Assembly (NCBI RefSeq): GCF_014897315.1
Contig: NZ_JABUYL010000015.1
Span: forward strand, 33,460 to 97,459
Length of the DNA stretch: 64,000 nt
Direction of reading: 5' to 3'
Source of the DNA: Proteus sp. FME41
Lineage (GTDB): Bacteria; Pseudomonadota; Gammaproteobacteria; Enterobacterales; Enterobacteriaceae
This document shows, one piece after another, positions 31,576 through 43,300 of the stretch. The notes beneath the pieces were generated by a model. That model searched no databases and was not told the DNA's origin. It worked only from the letters and a program-made list of their open reading frames with translations. Made by a program: the position numbers and the translations under genes. Every line of letters starts with the position of its first letter. The first letter of the stretch is position 1.

Positions 31576-32691
31576 ATGACTGTTAGTACGCCGTTATCAC
31601 TTTATGAAGCCGCATTAACACAGGGCGATTATCAACCTGATGATGTTCAGCGAAAAACTGTTCTCCATCTTCAACAGATATACCATGCATTATTAAAAGA
31701 GACTCCACCAGAAAAAAATTCGCTAGCACAACGATTCTTCGAGCGATTTCGCACAAAAAAACAGATTGTTGCACCTGAACGTGGTTTATATATGTGGGGA
31801 GGTGTTGGTCGAGGTAAAACATGGTTAATGGACATGTTTTATCAAAGTTTGCCAACAGAGCGAAAACTGCGACTCCACTTTCATCGTTTTATGTTGCGAG
31901 TACAAGACGAATTAAAAAATTTACAAGGCCATGAAGATCCTCTAGAAATCGTCGCGGATGGATTTAAAGCACAAACAGACGTGCTTTGTTTTGATGAGTT
32001 TTTTGTTTCTGATATTACGGATGCGATGATTTTAGGCACATTACTTGATGCACTATTTGCTAGAGGTATCACCCTCGTGGCGACATCAAATATTCCTCCT
32101 GATGCGCTTTATCGTAATGGGTTACAGCGTTCCCGTTTTTTACCTGCAATAGCGCATATCAAACAGCATTGTGACATTTTAAATGTTGATGCAGGTATTG
32201 ATTATCGTCTAAGAACATTAACGCAAGCGCATCTTTTTTTATCTCCACTCAACGATGAAAATCGTCAGGAGATGGATAGAATTTTCATGCATTTGGCAAG
32301 CAGTGAATCACAAGTTGATTGTACTTTAACCATTAATCATCGCCCCATGAAAGTAAAAAAGGTGTCTAATGGTGTGCTCGCTATTAATTTTTCAACCTTG
32401 TGTATGGAACCGCGAAGTCAGCTTGATTATATTGAGCTATCTAAGCATTACCACTCCGTTTTGTTATACGAAATGGAACAAATGGGGACATTAAGTGAAG
32501 ACGCTGCGCGTCGGTTTCTGGCGCTTGTTGATGAGTTTTATGAGCGTAGAGTGAAACTTATTATTAATGCAAATGTAGAAATGAACGAAATTTACCAAGG
32601 TGATTTTCTGCGTTTTGAATATCAACGTTGTCTATCTCGTTTACAAGAGATGCAAAGTGAAGAATATTTAGTACAACCTCACCTCGCTTAA
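31576..32691 (+). CDS. zapE: Cell division ATPase ZapE (AFG1 family)
   Basis: 371 residues (E. coli 375). Walker A GGVGRGKT (75-82), Walker B LCFDEFFVSD and sensor region VATSNIPPDALY, all AFG1-type. ZapE associates with the Z ring under low oxygen or heat and destabilises FtsZ polymers. Start at the ATG 31576 (MTVSTPLSLYEAAL); the frame is open upstream without family similarity. Confidence 0.95.
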   Translation: MTVSTPLSLYEAALTQGDYQPDDVQRKTVLHLQQIYHALLKETPPEKNSLAQRFFERFRTKKQIVAPERGLYMWGGVGRGKTWLMDMFYQSLPTERKLRLHFHRFMLRVQDELKNLQGHEDPLEIVADGFKAQTDVLCFDEFFVSDITDAMILGTLLDALFARGITLVATSNIPPDALYRNGLQRSRFLPAIAHIKQHCDILNVDAGIDYRLRTLTQAHLFLSPLNDENRQEMDRIFMHLASSESQVDCTLTINHRPMKVKKVSNGVLAINFSTLCMEPRSQLDYIELSKHYHSVLLYEMEQMGTLSEDAARRFLALVDEFYERRVKLIINANVEMNEIYQGDFLRFEYQRCLSRLQEMQSEEYLVQPHLA

Positions 32692-33554
<863 letters not shown>

Positions 33555-33566
33555 TCGGGATAATAG

Positions 33567-33962
<396 letters not shown>

Positions 33963-33994
33963 TTTGTTATCTTTTAGATATCAATTTGATGTTG

Positions 33995-34023
33995 AAAACC
34001 CGTCTTCACAGGCGGGTTTTTTA
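33995..34023 (+). terminator. Terminator after rpsI
   Basis: AAAACCCGTC / GGCGGGTTTT stem (one G-T wobble) with a TTCACA loop, then a T run. Confidence 0.9.
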
Positions 34024-34618
34024 TTTTTGACTTGTTTATATTTATTGATAATAAAAACATAATGTTGCTAATGCATTAAGACAATAGTCAGTAAAACAAA
34101 CTTTATGTGAGATAATCTACGTATTAAAAATCCTATTTTTTAGAATTTAACTCTAAAAATATATTTCATACGATATTATAGTCTTACTTTAAAGGTAGTG
34201 TGGCATATTGTGTTGAATTATTTGCATAAGCCCCCCTAAGTAACATGAATTCTGGTAGAATAGCCGACTTCGGTATTTTTCTTTCTCTAATTTCACAATG
34301 TTGCCGATGGGTGTATCAAAAGTAATACCCATAATTTATTTAAAAGCCATACCAAAATTATTATGACAAAAATGATTGTTGAATGATTATTTTGGTATTA
34401 CTTGATAATGATATGTGCCGCAAAGACAGGTGAGTTTTTAACCCTGTAGAATAAGATTATCCCGCGATAACACTTTTATACAGGTAGTTACCCAATGCAG
34501 TGAATAACGTAGATGCTTATTTAAGTTAACTGCGTTTGTGTGCTTGTCTTTTAGGAATGGGAAATGAAAAATGCATTGTGCTAATTCATTTCTTTAATTG
34601 ATTAACTTGGAGGTTTTC
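34024..34618 (+). promoter_or_regulatory. Upstream region of sspA with structured leader
   Basis: About 595 bp without a convincing gene. A TAGAAT box lies near 34256. Downstream of it are two inverted repeats: ATGGGT...ACCCAT around 34307-34333, and TACCAAAAT / ATTTTGGTA at 34350-34358 and 34389-34397. The sspA ribosome site TTGGAGG ends the region. Genes that some relatives carry between rpsI and sspA (petABC) are absent. Confidence 0.4.
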
Positions 34619-35260
34619 ATGGCTGTCGCTGCCAACAAACGTTCGGTAATGACTTTGTTTTCCGGTCCGACTGATATTTTCAGCCATCAGGTCAGAATTG
34701 TCCTAGCGGAGAAAGGTGTCAGTGTTGAAATTGAACAGGTTGAAGCTGGTAATCTTCCACAGGATCTTATCGATCTAAATCCTTACCAAAGTGTGCCGAC
34801 TTTGGTTGATCGTGAGCTGACTCTGTATGATTCACGCATCATCATGGAATATCTTGATGAACGCTTCCCTCATCCTCCTTTAATGCCAGTTTATCCTGTT
34901 GCTCGTGGTAGCAGCCGTTTAATGATGCACCGCATCGAGCATGATTGGTATTCTTTAATGAACACCATCGAGAAAGGAACTGAACAACAAGCCAACGCCG
35001 CACGTAAACAGTTAGCCGAAGAGCTACTGGCTATATCACCGGTATTTAAAGAATATCCTTACTTTATGAGTGAAGAATTCAGCTTAGTTGATTGCTACCT
35101 TGCACCACTCTTATGGCGTTTGCCTGTATTAGGTGTTGATTTGAGTGGCGCGGGTGCTAAAGATGTACAGATTTATATGCAACGTGTTTTTGAGCGTGAT
35201 TCTTTCCTCGCCTCATTAACCGAAGCAGAGCGTGAGATGCGCTTACCTTCAAGAGGATAA
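34619..35260 (+). CDS. sspA: Stringent starvation protein A
   Basis: 213 residues (E. coli 212). Glutathione-S-transferase fold without the catalytic GST function; conserved LFSGPTDIFSHQVRIVLAEKG start and NPYQSVPTLVDRELTLYDS. SspA binds RNA polymerase-sigma70 and promotes acid tolerance by lowering H-NS. ATG at 34619 with a TTGGAGG ribosome site. sspB follows after 6 bp. Confidence 0.97.
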   Translation: MAVAANKRSVMTLFSGPTDIFSHQVRIVLAEKGVSVEIEQVEAGNLPQDLIDLNPYQSVPTLVDRELTLYDSRIIMEYLDERFPHPPLMPVYPVARGSSRLMMHRIEHDWYSLMNTIEKGTEQQANAARKQLAEELLAISPVFKEYPYFMSEEFSLVDCYLAPLLWRLPVLGVDLSGAGAKDVQIYMQRVFERDSFLASLTEAEREMRLPSRG

Positions 35261-35266
35261 TTAAGT

Positions 35267-35776
35267 ATGGAGATTATGGATATGTCTCCGCGTCGTCCGC
35301 ATGTATTACGTGCGCATTATGACTGGATCGTTGAAAACGAATTAACACCTCATTTAGTTGTTGATGTTAATATCGACGGTGTTCAAGTCCCAATGGAATA
35401 TGCGCATGACGGTCAAATTGTACTAAATATTTCCTCCCGTGCAGTTGATAACTTAGAGTTAACGTTGCATCAGGTTTTATTTAGTGCGAGCTTTGGTGGC
35501 ATACCTCGTAAAGTACGAGTGCCTATGGCTGCTGTTATGGCTATTTATGCGAGAGAAAACGGTGCGGGAATGATGTTTGAGCCAGAACCTGCTTATGAAT
35601 CTGGCTCGTCATTAGCGTTTGCAGAAGATGAAAGTGAAGAGAGCACGTTAACGCCCGTTAATGAAGGCTTATCGTTAGTCACTGATGAAGCCGTAGAGGC
35701 AGATACACCTTCACCTGATGATGATCCTGAGCCACCTCGTCCAATAGGTCGCCCATCACTGCGTGTTGTGAAATAA
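35267..35776 (+). CDS. sspB: ClpXP adaptor SspB
   Basis: 169 residues. The N-terminal substrate-binding domain (about 1-110; RPHVLRAHYDWIVENELTPHLVVDV, YARENGAGMMFEPE) holds ssrA-tagged peptides. A long acidic linker follows, and the C-terminal tail RPSLRVVK is the ClpX-docking motif. ATGs at 35267, 35276 and 35282 are all possible starts; the latter two have GGAG upstream. Confidence 0.96.
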   Translation: MEIMDMSPRRPHVLRAHYDWIVENELTPHLVVDVNIDGVQVPMEYAHDGQIVLNISSRAVDNLELTLHQVLFSASFGGIPRKVRVPMAAVMAIYARENGAGMMFEPEPAYESGSSLAFAEDESEESTLTPVNEGLSLVTDEAVEADTPSPDDDPEPPRPIGRPSLRVVK

Positions 35777-35806
35777 AGGTTACCTTAGTCTCACACTATT
35801 AATTAG

Positions 35807-35838
35807 AAAACCCAGTTTATTGTGAACTGGGTTTTTTT
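35807..35838 (+). terminator. Terminator after sspB
   Basis: AAAACCCAGTT / AACTGGGTTTT perfect 11-bp stem followed by a run of seven T. Confidence 0.92.
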
Positions 35839-35844
35839 ATGCGC

Positions 35845-35874
35845 AAAAAAACGCGCTATATTGCTATAGCGCGT
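35845..35874 (-). terminator. Terminator of the aminohydrolase operon (minus strand)
   Basis: ACGCGCTATA / TATAGCGCGT perfect stem with a TTGC loop. On the minus strand it is followed by TTTTTT. It faces the sspB terminator, so two back-to-back terminators insulate convergent operons. Confidence 0.9.
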
Positions 35875-35897
35875 CTTGTTGTTTTACTGAATAGATA

Positions 35898-37172
35898 TTA
35901 TTTCAGCAATTCTTCTAAACAACCAGTGTAAAGATTAACTGCAGTCATTAATTGTTTTTCATCGAAATCAAAGCCTGCTTGGTGGTGGCCTGCGGTTCTA
36001 TCAGCACCAACAACGAAGTACAGTGACTTACCACCACAACGTTGTACACGTTTTGCCAATACTGTCGCATCTTCACTTCCGCCGAATGGGCGAGTTGCAA
36101 CAGCCGTTAACTCAGCATGCTTGCCAACCACTTTAGTCATTACATCAATCAGTTCTTGGTCATTAGTTAGGTCAACGGCTTCACCCATAATTTCGCTTTC
36201 CATTTCTAATTGGAAGCTATGTGCTGCACCTTCAGCCATACGTACTGCATTTGCAGCCATAAAGCTGTTGATTTCTTCATTCTCACCACGTACTTCAATT
36301 TGCATTTCAGCGTTAGCTGGGGTGACGTTACGGCCTTCGCCTGCTTTTAATACACCGATATTGATACGTGACATTCCTTTACCGTGGCGAGAAATACCCA
36401 GCATTTGCGTTGCCGCATGGCAAGCACCGGCTAATGCATTACGGCCTAATTCTGGTTCTGCACCTGCGTGAGAGGGCGCACCTTTAAAACGGAAGTCATA
36501 TTTAGTGGTACATAAGAAATGTGTTGGATTGATAACAATTTCACCACTGTTTGCAATAAAGCCTAAGTGAGCACCTAAGAAGTAATCGGCGTCATCTGCA
36601 ATACCACTTTCAGCCATTGCGCGAGCGCCACGTACACCTTCTTCTGCTGGTTGGAATAAAATTTTAACTTTACCAACCACTTTATCTTTATTTTCAACGA
36701 GCCAATGAGCAACACCTAAACCGATAGAGATGTGTCCATCGTGACCACAAGCGTGCATTTCGCCAGCGTGGCAAGAAGCAAAGTTCTCTGCATGAGGACG
36801 GTGTTTGGTTTCTGTAGCTTCGTTAACACCGACACAGTCGATATCAAAACGCAGTGCTACGGTTGGGCCTGCTTTACCACTGTCAAAGATAGCCACACAG
36901 CCTGTTAGCTCTTTCATTTCATCAAGCAGTGCTTCATCAACTTTATGCTCTCTTGCAACAGCAAGGCCTTTATCAACCACTTGGCGACGACGACCAAAAG
37001 CAAACTCTTGGTTGATAACGTCTGGACCTACTTTAACGTCTAAACCTAAGCTACGTAATTCTTTGACGATTTTTGCTGTGGTTAAAAATTCTGACCAACC
37101 AATTTCTGGATATTGGTGAAACTCACGACGCCATTTAATTAATTTTTCTAGTGTAATTGCTGACATATTCAT
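35898..37172 (-). CDS. M20-family aminohydrolase, AbgA-like
   Basis: 424 residues. M20D metal-site motif HACGHDGH at 140-147, acidic pair in FQPAEEG (E177, E178), PSHAGAEPELGRNAL in the dimerisation domain, and AGHHQAGFDFDE near the end. The insert at about 50-100 and the overall match place it with AbgA, one subunit of p-aminobenzoyl-glutamate hydrolase, rather than with hippurate hydrolases. No AbgB or AbgT neighbour is present; instead it is 8 bp after a DcuC-type carrier, so the true substrate (an N-acyl amino acid or folate fragment) is open. Confidence 0.8.
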   Translation of the reverse strand: MNMSAITLEKLIKWRREFHQYPEIGWSEFLTTAKIVKELRSLGLDVKVGPDVINQEFAFGRRRQVVDKGLAVAREHKVDEALLDEMKELTGCVAIFDSGKAGPTVALRFDIDCVGVNEATETKHRPHAENFASCHAGEMHACGHDGHISIGLGVAHWLVENKDKVVGKVKILFQPAEEGVRGARAMAESGIADDADYFLGAHLGFIANSGEIVINPTHFLCTTKYDFRFKGAPSHAGAEPELGRNALAGACHAATQMLGISRHGKGMSRINIGVLKAGEGRNVTPANAEMQIEVRGENEEINSFMAANAVRMAEGAAHSFQLEMESEIMGEAVDLTNDQELIDVMTKVVGKHAELTAVATRPFGGSEDATVLAKRVQRCGGKSLYFVVGADRTAGHHQAGFDFDEKQLMTAVNLYTGCLEELLK

Positions 37173-37180
37173 TTCTCCAC

Positions 37181-38449
37181 TTATAACATGAATAACGCAA
37201 CAGCGATGACGCCGATAATCATACCTGGTGCAGTACGTTTTGCGATTTCCATAGGGTTAACATTTGCAAGACCAGCACAAACAATCGCAGCACCTGCAAG
37301 TGGTGACATAGTACGGCCTAATGCGCCTGATAATGCCGCAGCCATACCCATGTCTGGGATTTCATAACCGAATTGTGCAGCATGAGGTGTCACTGTTTCG
37401 TTGAATGCAAATGCTGCTGCGTCACCAGAACCTGTGATGATCCCCATTAAGAATGGCCCTAAAGTACCACCCCAGCGAGCAAATTCAGGTGAGTGAGTTA
37501 AGAAATTGATGAACGCATCGATTAAACCTGATGCTTTCAGACCTGCTGCGAATACTGCAGCTGCAATGATGATACCTAACACGTCACCATAAGCATTACC
37601 CATACCTTTAAAGAACTCTTTCGTAATTTGGGCAGGGTTAGTTAATGTGATGAACAGTGCATAGATAGACCCAATTAACATAGCCGCAGGCACTGACAGT
37701 TTAAAAGTACTGAAAGTTTCAAAGAAAGGCAGAATTAACAGGATTAATGGGATAAAAGGCGCTGTTGCGTATAAGTAATTAGGGCGAATAGCTTCAGGTG
37801 TGGTTTGTCCTGATGATGCGTCACCGGCTGCAACTGCCACTTTGTACTCTTTTTTAACTAAAGCAACAACCGCCAGTGAAACTGCGGCAATACCTCCTGC
37901 CATTAAGCTATATGGGCTATGGCGAGCAATTAAATCAACCACTTCCATATTAGCCATGTTAGCAACGAAGGCGTTATGTGACATACCTGGGCTTAACATT
38001 GAGCCGATAGTACCACATAACACGGCACCCCCAGCGATAGCAGGGTGAATACGAGCAGCAATTAATAATGGAATTAACGTTGCGCCTACCGCCGCCGCAC
38101 AACCTGCAGCTGATGGGATCGCAATGTTAATGAAATAGGTCACGATAACCGTTGCAGGAATAAGGAAGAAGCCAAGACGAGTCATGACTTTTGATAAAAC
38201 ATGGACCAGATGCATATCGCATTTGGTGTATTTCATAACATAAGCAAAACCCATACTCGCACAGATTGCTTGAATTAATGATGAAGACACCATGCGCTCA
38301 CTAAATGCGGTAAACGCATCTAATGGGGTTAAGCTTAAAATACAGAGTAATAAGCCCGCACCGATTAGCACCATTCGGGTTTCATATTTTTTTATTAGCA
38401 AATAGACAGTTACAATAATAACGGCTACTGCTATCAGTTGCATCACCAT
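37181..38449 (-). CDS. DcuC-family anaerobic C4-dicarboxylate-type carrier
   Basis: 422 residues, about twelve membrane helices, with family segments such as IPSAAGCAAAVGATLIPLLIAA, GTIGSMLSPGMSHNAFVANM and SGALGRTMSPLAGAAIVCAG. DcuC exports succinate or exchanges dicarboxylates during anaerobic growth in E. coli. It is the first gene of a two-gene unit with the aminohydrolase, so the transported solute may be the hydrolase substrate or product. An ideal FNR-type promoter lies upstream. Confidence 0.82.
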   Translation of the reverse strand: MVMQLIAVAVIIVTVYLLIKKYETRMVLIGAGLLLCILSLTPLDAFTAFSERMVSSSLIQAICASMGFAYVMKYTKCDMHLVHVLSKVMTRLGFFLIPATVIVTYFINIAIPSAAGCAAAVGATLIPLLIAARIHPAIAGGAVLCGTIGSMLSPGMSHNAFVANMANMEVVDLIARHSPYSLMAGGIAAVSLAVVALVKKEYKVAVAAGDASSGQTTPEAIRPNYLYATAPFIPLILLILPFFETFSTFKLSVPAAMLIGSIYALFITLTNPAQITKEFFKGMGNAYGDVLGIIIAAAVFAAGLKASGLIDAFINFLTHSPEFARWGGTLGPFLMGIITGSGDAAAFAFNETVTPHAAQFGYEIPDMGMAAALSGALGRTMSPLAGAAIVCAGLANVNPMEIAKRTAPGMIIGVIAVALFML

Positions 38450-38545
38450 AGTGATCCCCTAGTTAATTATGACAAAACTATTAATTATGAAAACGAACCT
38501 AACATCAATAAATTATATTTTTCTGTAAAGTTATTAGGTGACTCC

Positions 38546-38586
38546 ATTATGAAGTTGGTGGATTGACAATATTTGATTGTTATCAA
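38546..38586 (-). promoter_or_regulatory. Class II FNR-dependent promoter of the DcuC-like/AbgA-like operon
   Basis: TTGATTGTTATCAA at 38573-38586 is a perfect match to the FNR consensus TTGAT-N4-ATCAA, with a further T/A pair on each side. On the minus strand a CATAAT -10 box is at 38551-38546, which puts the start site near 38538 and the FNR dyad at about -41, the standard class II activation position. The leader would be about 90 bases. Confidence 0.72.
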
Positions 38587-38957
38587 ATTTAATAGCCGAA
38601 ATAAAATCTATTTTTTTAGACTGTGATGTTATTAACAATTGCTGTAAAACAATTATCATTAAAAGATGACGGAAAGGTTAAATAAAAAGAGATAAAGTAA
38701 AAAATACGAAAACAAATTATATTTACTATAGGTTAAGAGTGTTATTTTGATACAAAAAAGAATATCTCTTTTATTAAAATATTATTCAATAAATTATATT
38801 AAATGGTAATGAGAATGATTATTTTATGAGGTATCTAGATGATCCTTAAATATTATTTATTTATAGTAAATAAAGGTGAAGAGAATTATCCCACTTAAAT
38901 TAAATGGGATAATTAACAAGAGAAATGGTTATTTTTAATCGTGAAAATAAGTCATAT
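38587..38957. other. AT-rich spacer between the FNR promoter and gltD
   Basis: No gene seen. It holds only AT-rich DNA, a weak Fur-like 19-mer at 38805-38823 and the gltD 3' hairpin near its right end. Confidence 0.6.
38884..38914 (-). terminator. Likely gltBD 3' hairpin
   Basis: AATTATCCCA / TGGGATAATT perfect 10-bp stem, 43 bp beyond the gltD stop. No strong T run follows on the minus strand, so terminator strength is moderate. Confidence 0.55.
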
Positions 38958-40364
<1,407 letters not shown>

Positions 40365-43300
40365 CTATTGTGCCTGAACGCGTAATTCAGCGGATGAGCG
40401 ACGGGGATGACCTAGCAATGCATTGACATCACTGGATTTAGGTTTGACCAATTTAAAGTGTTGTGACCAATATTCCCACTGAGAAAGTAACATTTCACCT
40501 TGTTGGGAGCCCGTTAATCTTACGTGATCTGCAATCATGCCTCGTAAATGTTCGGCTAGAATAGCAAAAGAGGTTACGGGAAGTAATTCAATCGATGAAG
40601 TATTGATACGTTGTGATAGTGTTGAATCTTCATCTAACAGATAGGCAAATCCCCCCGTCATTCCTGCGCCAAAGTTAATGCCTGTTTTACCCAGAATACA
40701 GACAATACCGCCCGTCATATATTCACAGCCGTTATCGCCGACACCTTCAACAACTGCAATCGCACCTGAGTTTCTGACGGCAAAACGTTCACCTGCTAAA
40801 CCTGAAGCATACAGTTTTCCGCCTGTGGCACCATAAAGGCAAGTATTACCCATAATCGTAGCATGATGATTTTTAAAGGCGGAGCCAACTGGAGGGGAAA
40901 TAACGATACATCCCCCAGCCATGCCTTTGCCGACATAGTCATTAGCGTCCCCTACTAAGGTTAATTCGACACCTTGCGCATTCCATACACCAAAGCTTTG
41001 ACCTGCGGTGCCTGTAAAATAAAGTTTAATAGGGGTTGCAGATAAGCCATGATCGCCATATTTTTTGGCGATCATGCCTGATAATGTTGCGCCTACAGAG
41101 CGGTCTGTATTACGAATATTAAAATAGTATGATTGGCTTTTTTGTTGTTCAATTGCATCGTTAATTTGGGCAACAATACGCTGATTTAACTCGCCTTTAT
41201 CATAAGTATGATTATTTTCCTGACAATAAAGGGCATTGCCTGATGGTGAAGTTGCTGTTTCTAACAATCCACCTAAAGAGAGTTTTTGCTGTTTACTCGT
41301 CACACCGTCTAAACAAGTAAGTAAATCAGTGCGACCGATCAAATCCGTGATTTTTCGTACTCCGAGTAACGCCATTAATTCGCGAGTTTCTTGCGCAATA
41401 AAACGGAAGTAGTTAATAACACGTTCTGGTAATCCGTGATAATGGTTACGACGAAGTGTTTCATCTTGGGTTGCAACACCCATTGCGCAATTATTTAAAT
41501 GACAAATACGCAGGTATTTACACCCTAATGCCACCATGGGTCCAGTACCAAATCCAAAACTCTCTGCACCTAAAATCGCTGCTTTAATAATATCGAGACC
41601 TGTTTTTAATCCACCATCGACTTGCAAACGAATTTTATGGCGTAAATTATTTGCCACTAACGCTTGTTGAGTTTCAACTAAGCCTAATTCCCAAGGGCTA
41701 CCGGCATATTTTACGGAAGTTAAAGGGCTTGCACCTGTGCCGCCGTCATAACCCGCAATAGTGATCAAGTCCGCATAAGCTTTAGCAACACCCGTAGCAA
41801 TAGTACCCACACCAGGCTCTGATACTAGTTTTACAGAAATCAGTGCAGTGGGATTGATCTGTTTTAAGTCAAAAATAAGCTGAGCTAAATCTTCAATAGA
41901 GTAGATATCATGATGAGGTGGCGGTGATATTAGAGTGACACCGGGTACGGCATAGCGCAGTTGTGCAATATAAGGTGTTACTTTATCACCAGGCAGTTGT
42001 CCTCCTTCACCGGGTTTTGCGCCTTGCGCCACTTTAATTTGCAAAACATCCGCACTCATTAAATAAGAGGGGGTTACACCAAAACGGCCTGATGCAATCT
42101 GTTTAATTCGAGAGACTTTATTGGTGCCGTAGCGGGCAGGATCTTCGCCTCCTTCTCCTGAATTTGAAAATCCCCCTAAGGTATTCATGGCTTCAGCAAG
42201 TGCTTCATGGGCTTCTTGGCTTAACGCGCCAATTGACATGGCGGCGGTATCAAAACGTTTAAATAATTCGGTTTCAGGCTCGACTTCTTCAATTGAGATG
42301 GCTGCTGTCTTGTTATTAAGCACTAACATATCGCGCAATGTTGTTATTGGGCGTTGTTGCACAAGGCTTGCATAGTGTTGATAGTCTGCATATTCCCCGC
42401 TATTTACGGCTTTTTGTAATGCTTGAACGACATCTGGATTGTAGGCGTGATACTCCCCTTTATGGGCATATTTTAATACCCCTCCCGCCTCTAAAGGATA
42501 ACGAGTTAACCAAGCTCGCTTTGATAGATTAAATAAATCATGCTCAAAATCGCTAAAATCAGCACCATTAATTCGATTATCAACACCTGAAAAACAGAGC
42601 TCGACAACGTTATCGTTTAATCCGACTGCTTCAAAAAGCTGAGAACAACGGTAAGACGCGACAGTTGAAATACCCATTTTGGACATAATTTTATACAGTC
42701 CTTTATTTATGCCATTACGGTAATTCAACATCACTTGAGCATAAGAGCCTTGCAGTATTTTTTTATCAACACGTTGAGCCAACGATTCATAAGCAAGATA
42801 AGGATAAATAGCCGTAGCACCAAATCCGAGCAGCACGGCGAAATGATGTGGATCACGGGCACTGGCCGTTTCGACAATAATATTGGCGTCACAACGTAAA
42901 TTATTATCCACCAACGCTTTTTGCACTGCACCCACCGCCATAGGGGCAGGAATAGGTAGGCGTGCTTGAGTGATATTTCTGTCTGATAAAATCAGTAAAA
43001 CAGCACCATTGCGGACTTCCTGTTGCGCTTTTACACATAATTGGCGCAGGGCTGTTTCTAGGTTACATTCTTTGGGTTGATATGTGATATCAAGATGAAT
43101 AGCTTGGTAATAAGGACTTTCTTGATTAATGAGTTGTTGAAAATCGCTATAAAGCAATATCGGGGATTTAAAACTAAGTCGATGCGCTTGGCCTTCTGCT
43201 TCACAAAACACATTCATTTCACGCCCGATGCACGTTGCTAACGACATAACATGTGCTTCTCTTAATGAATCGATAGGCGGGTTAGTGACTTGCGCAAATT

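Noticed and set aside
38805..38823. Fur-box-like GGTAATGAGAATGATTATT
   Set aside because: 15 of 19 matches to the Fur 19-mer is not rare in such AT-rich DNA, and it is over 350 bp upstream of the nearest downstream gene start.
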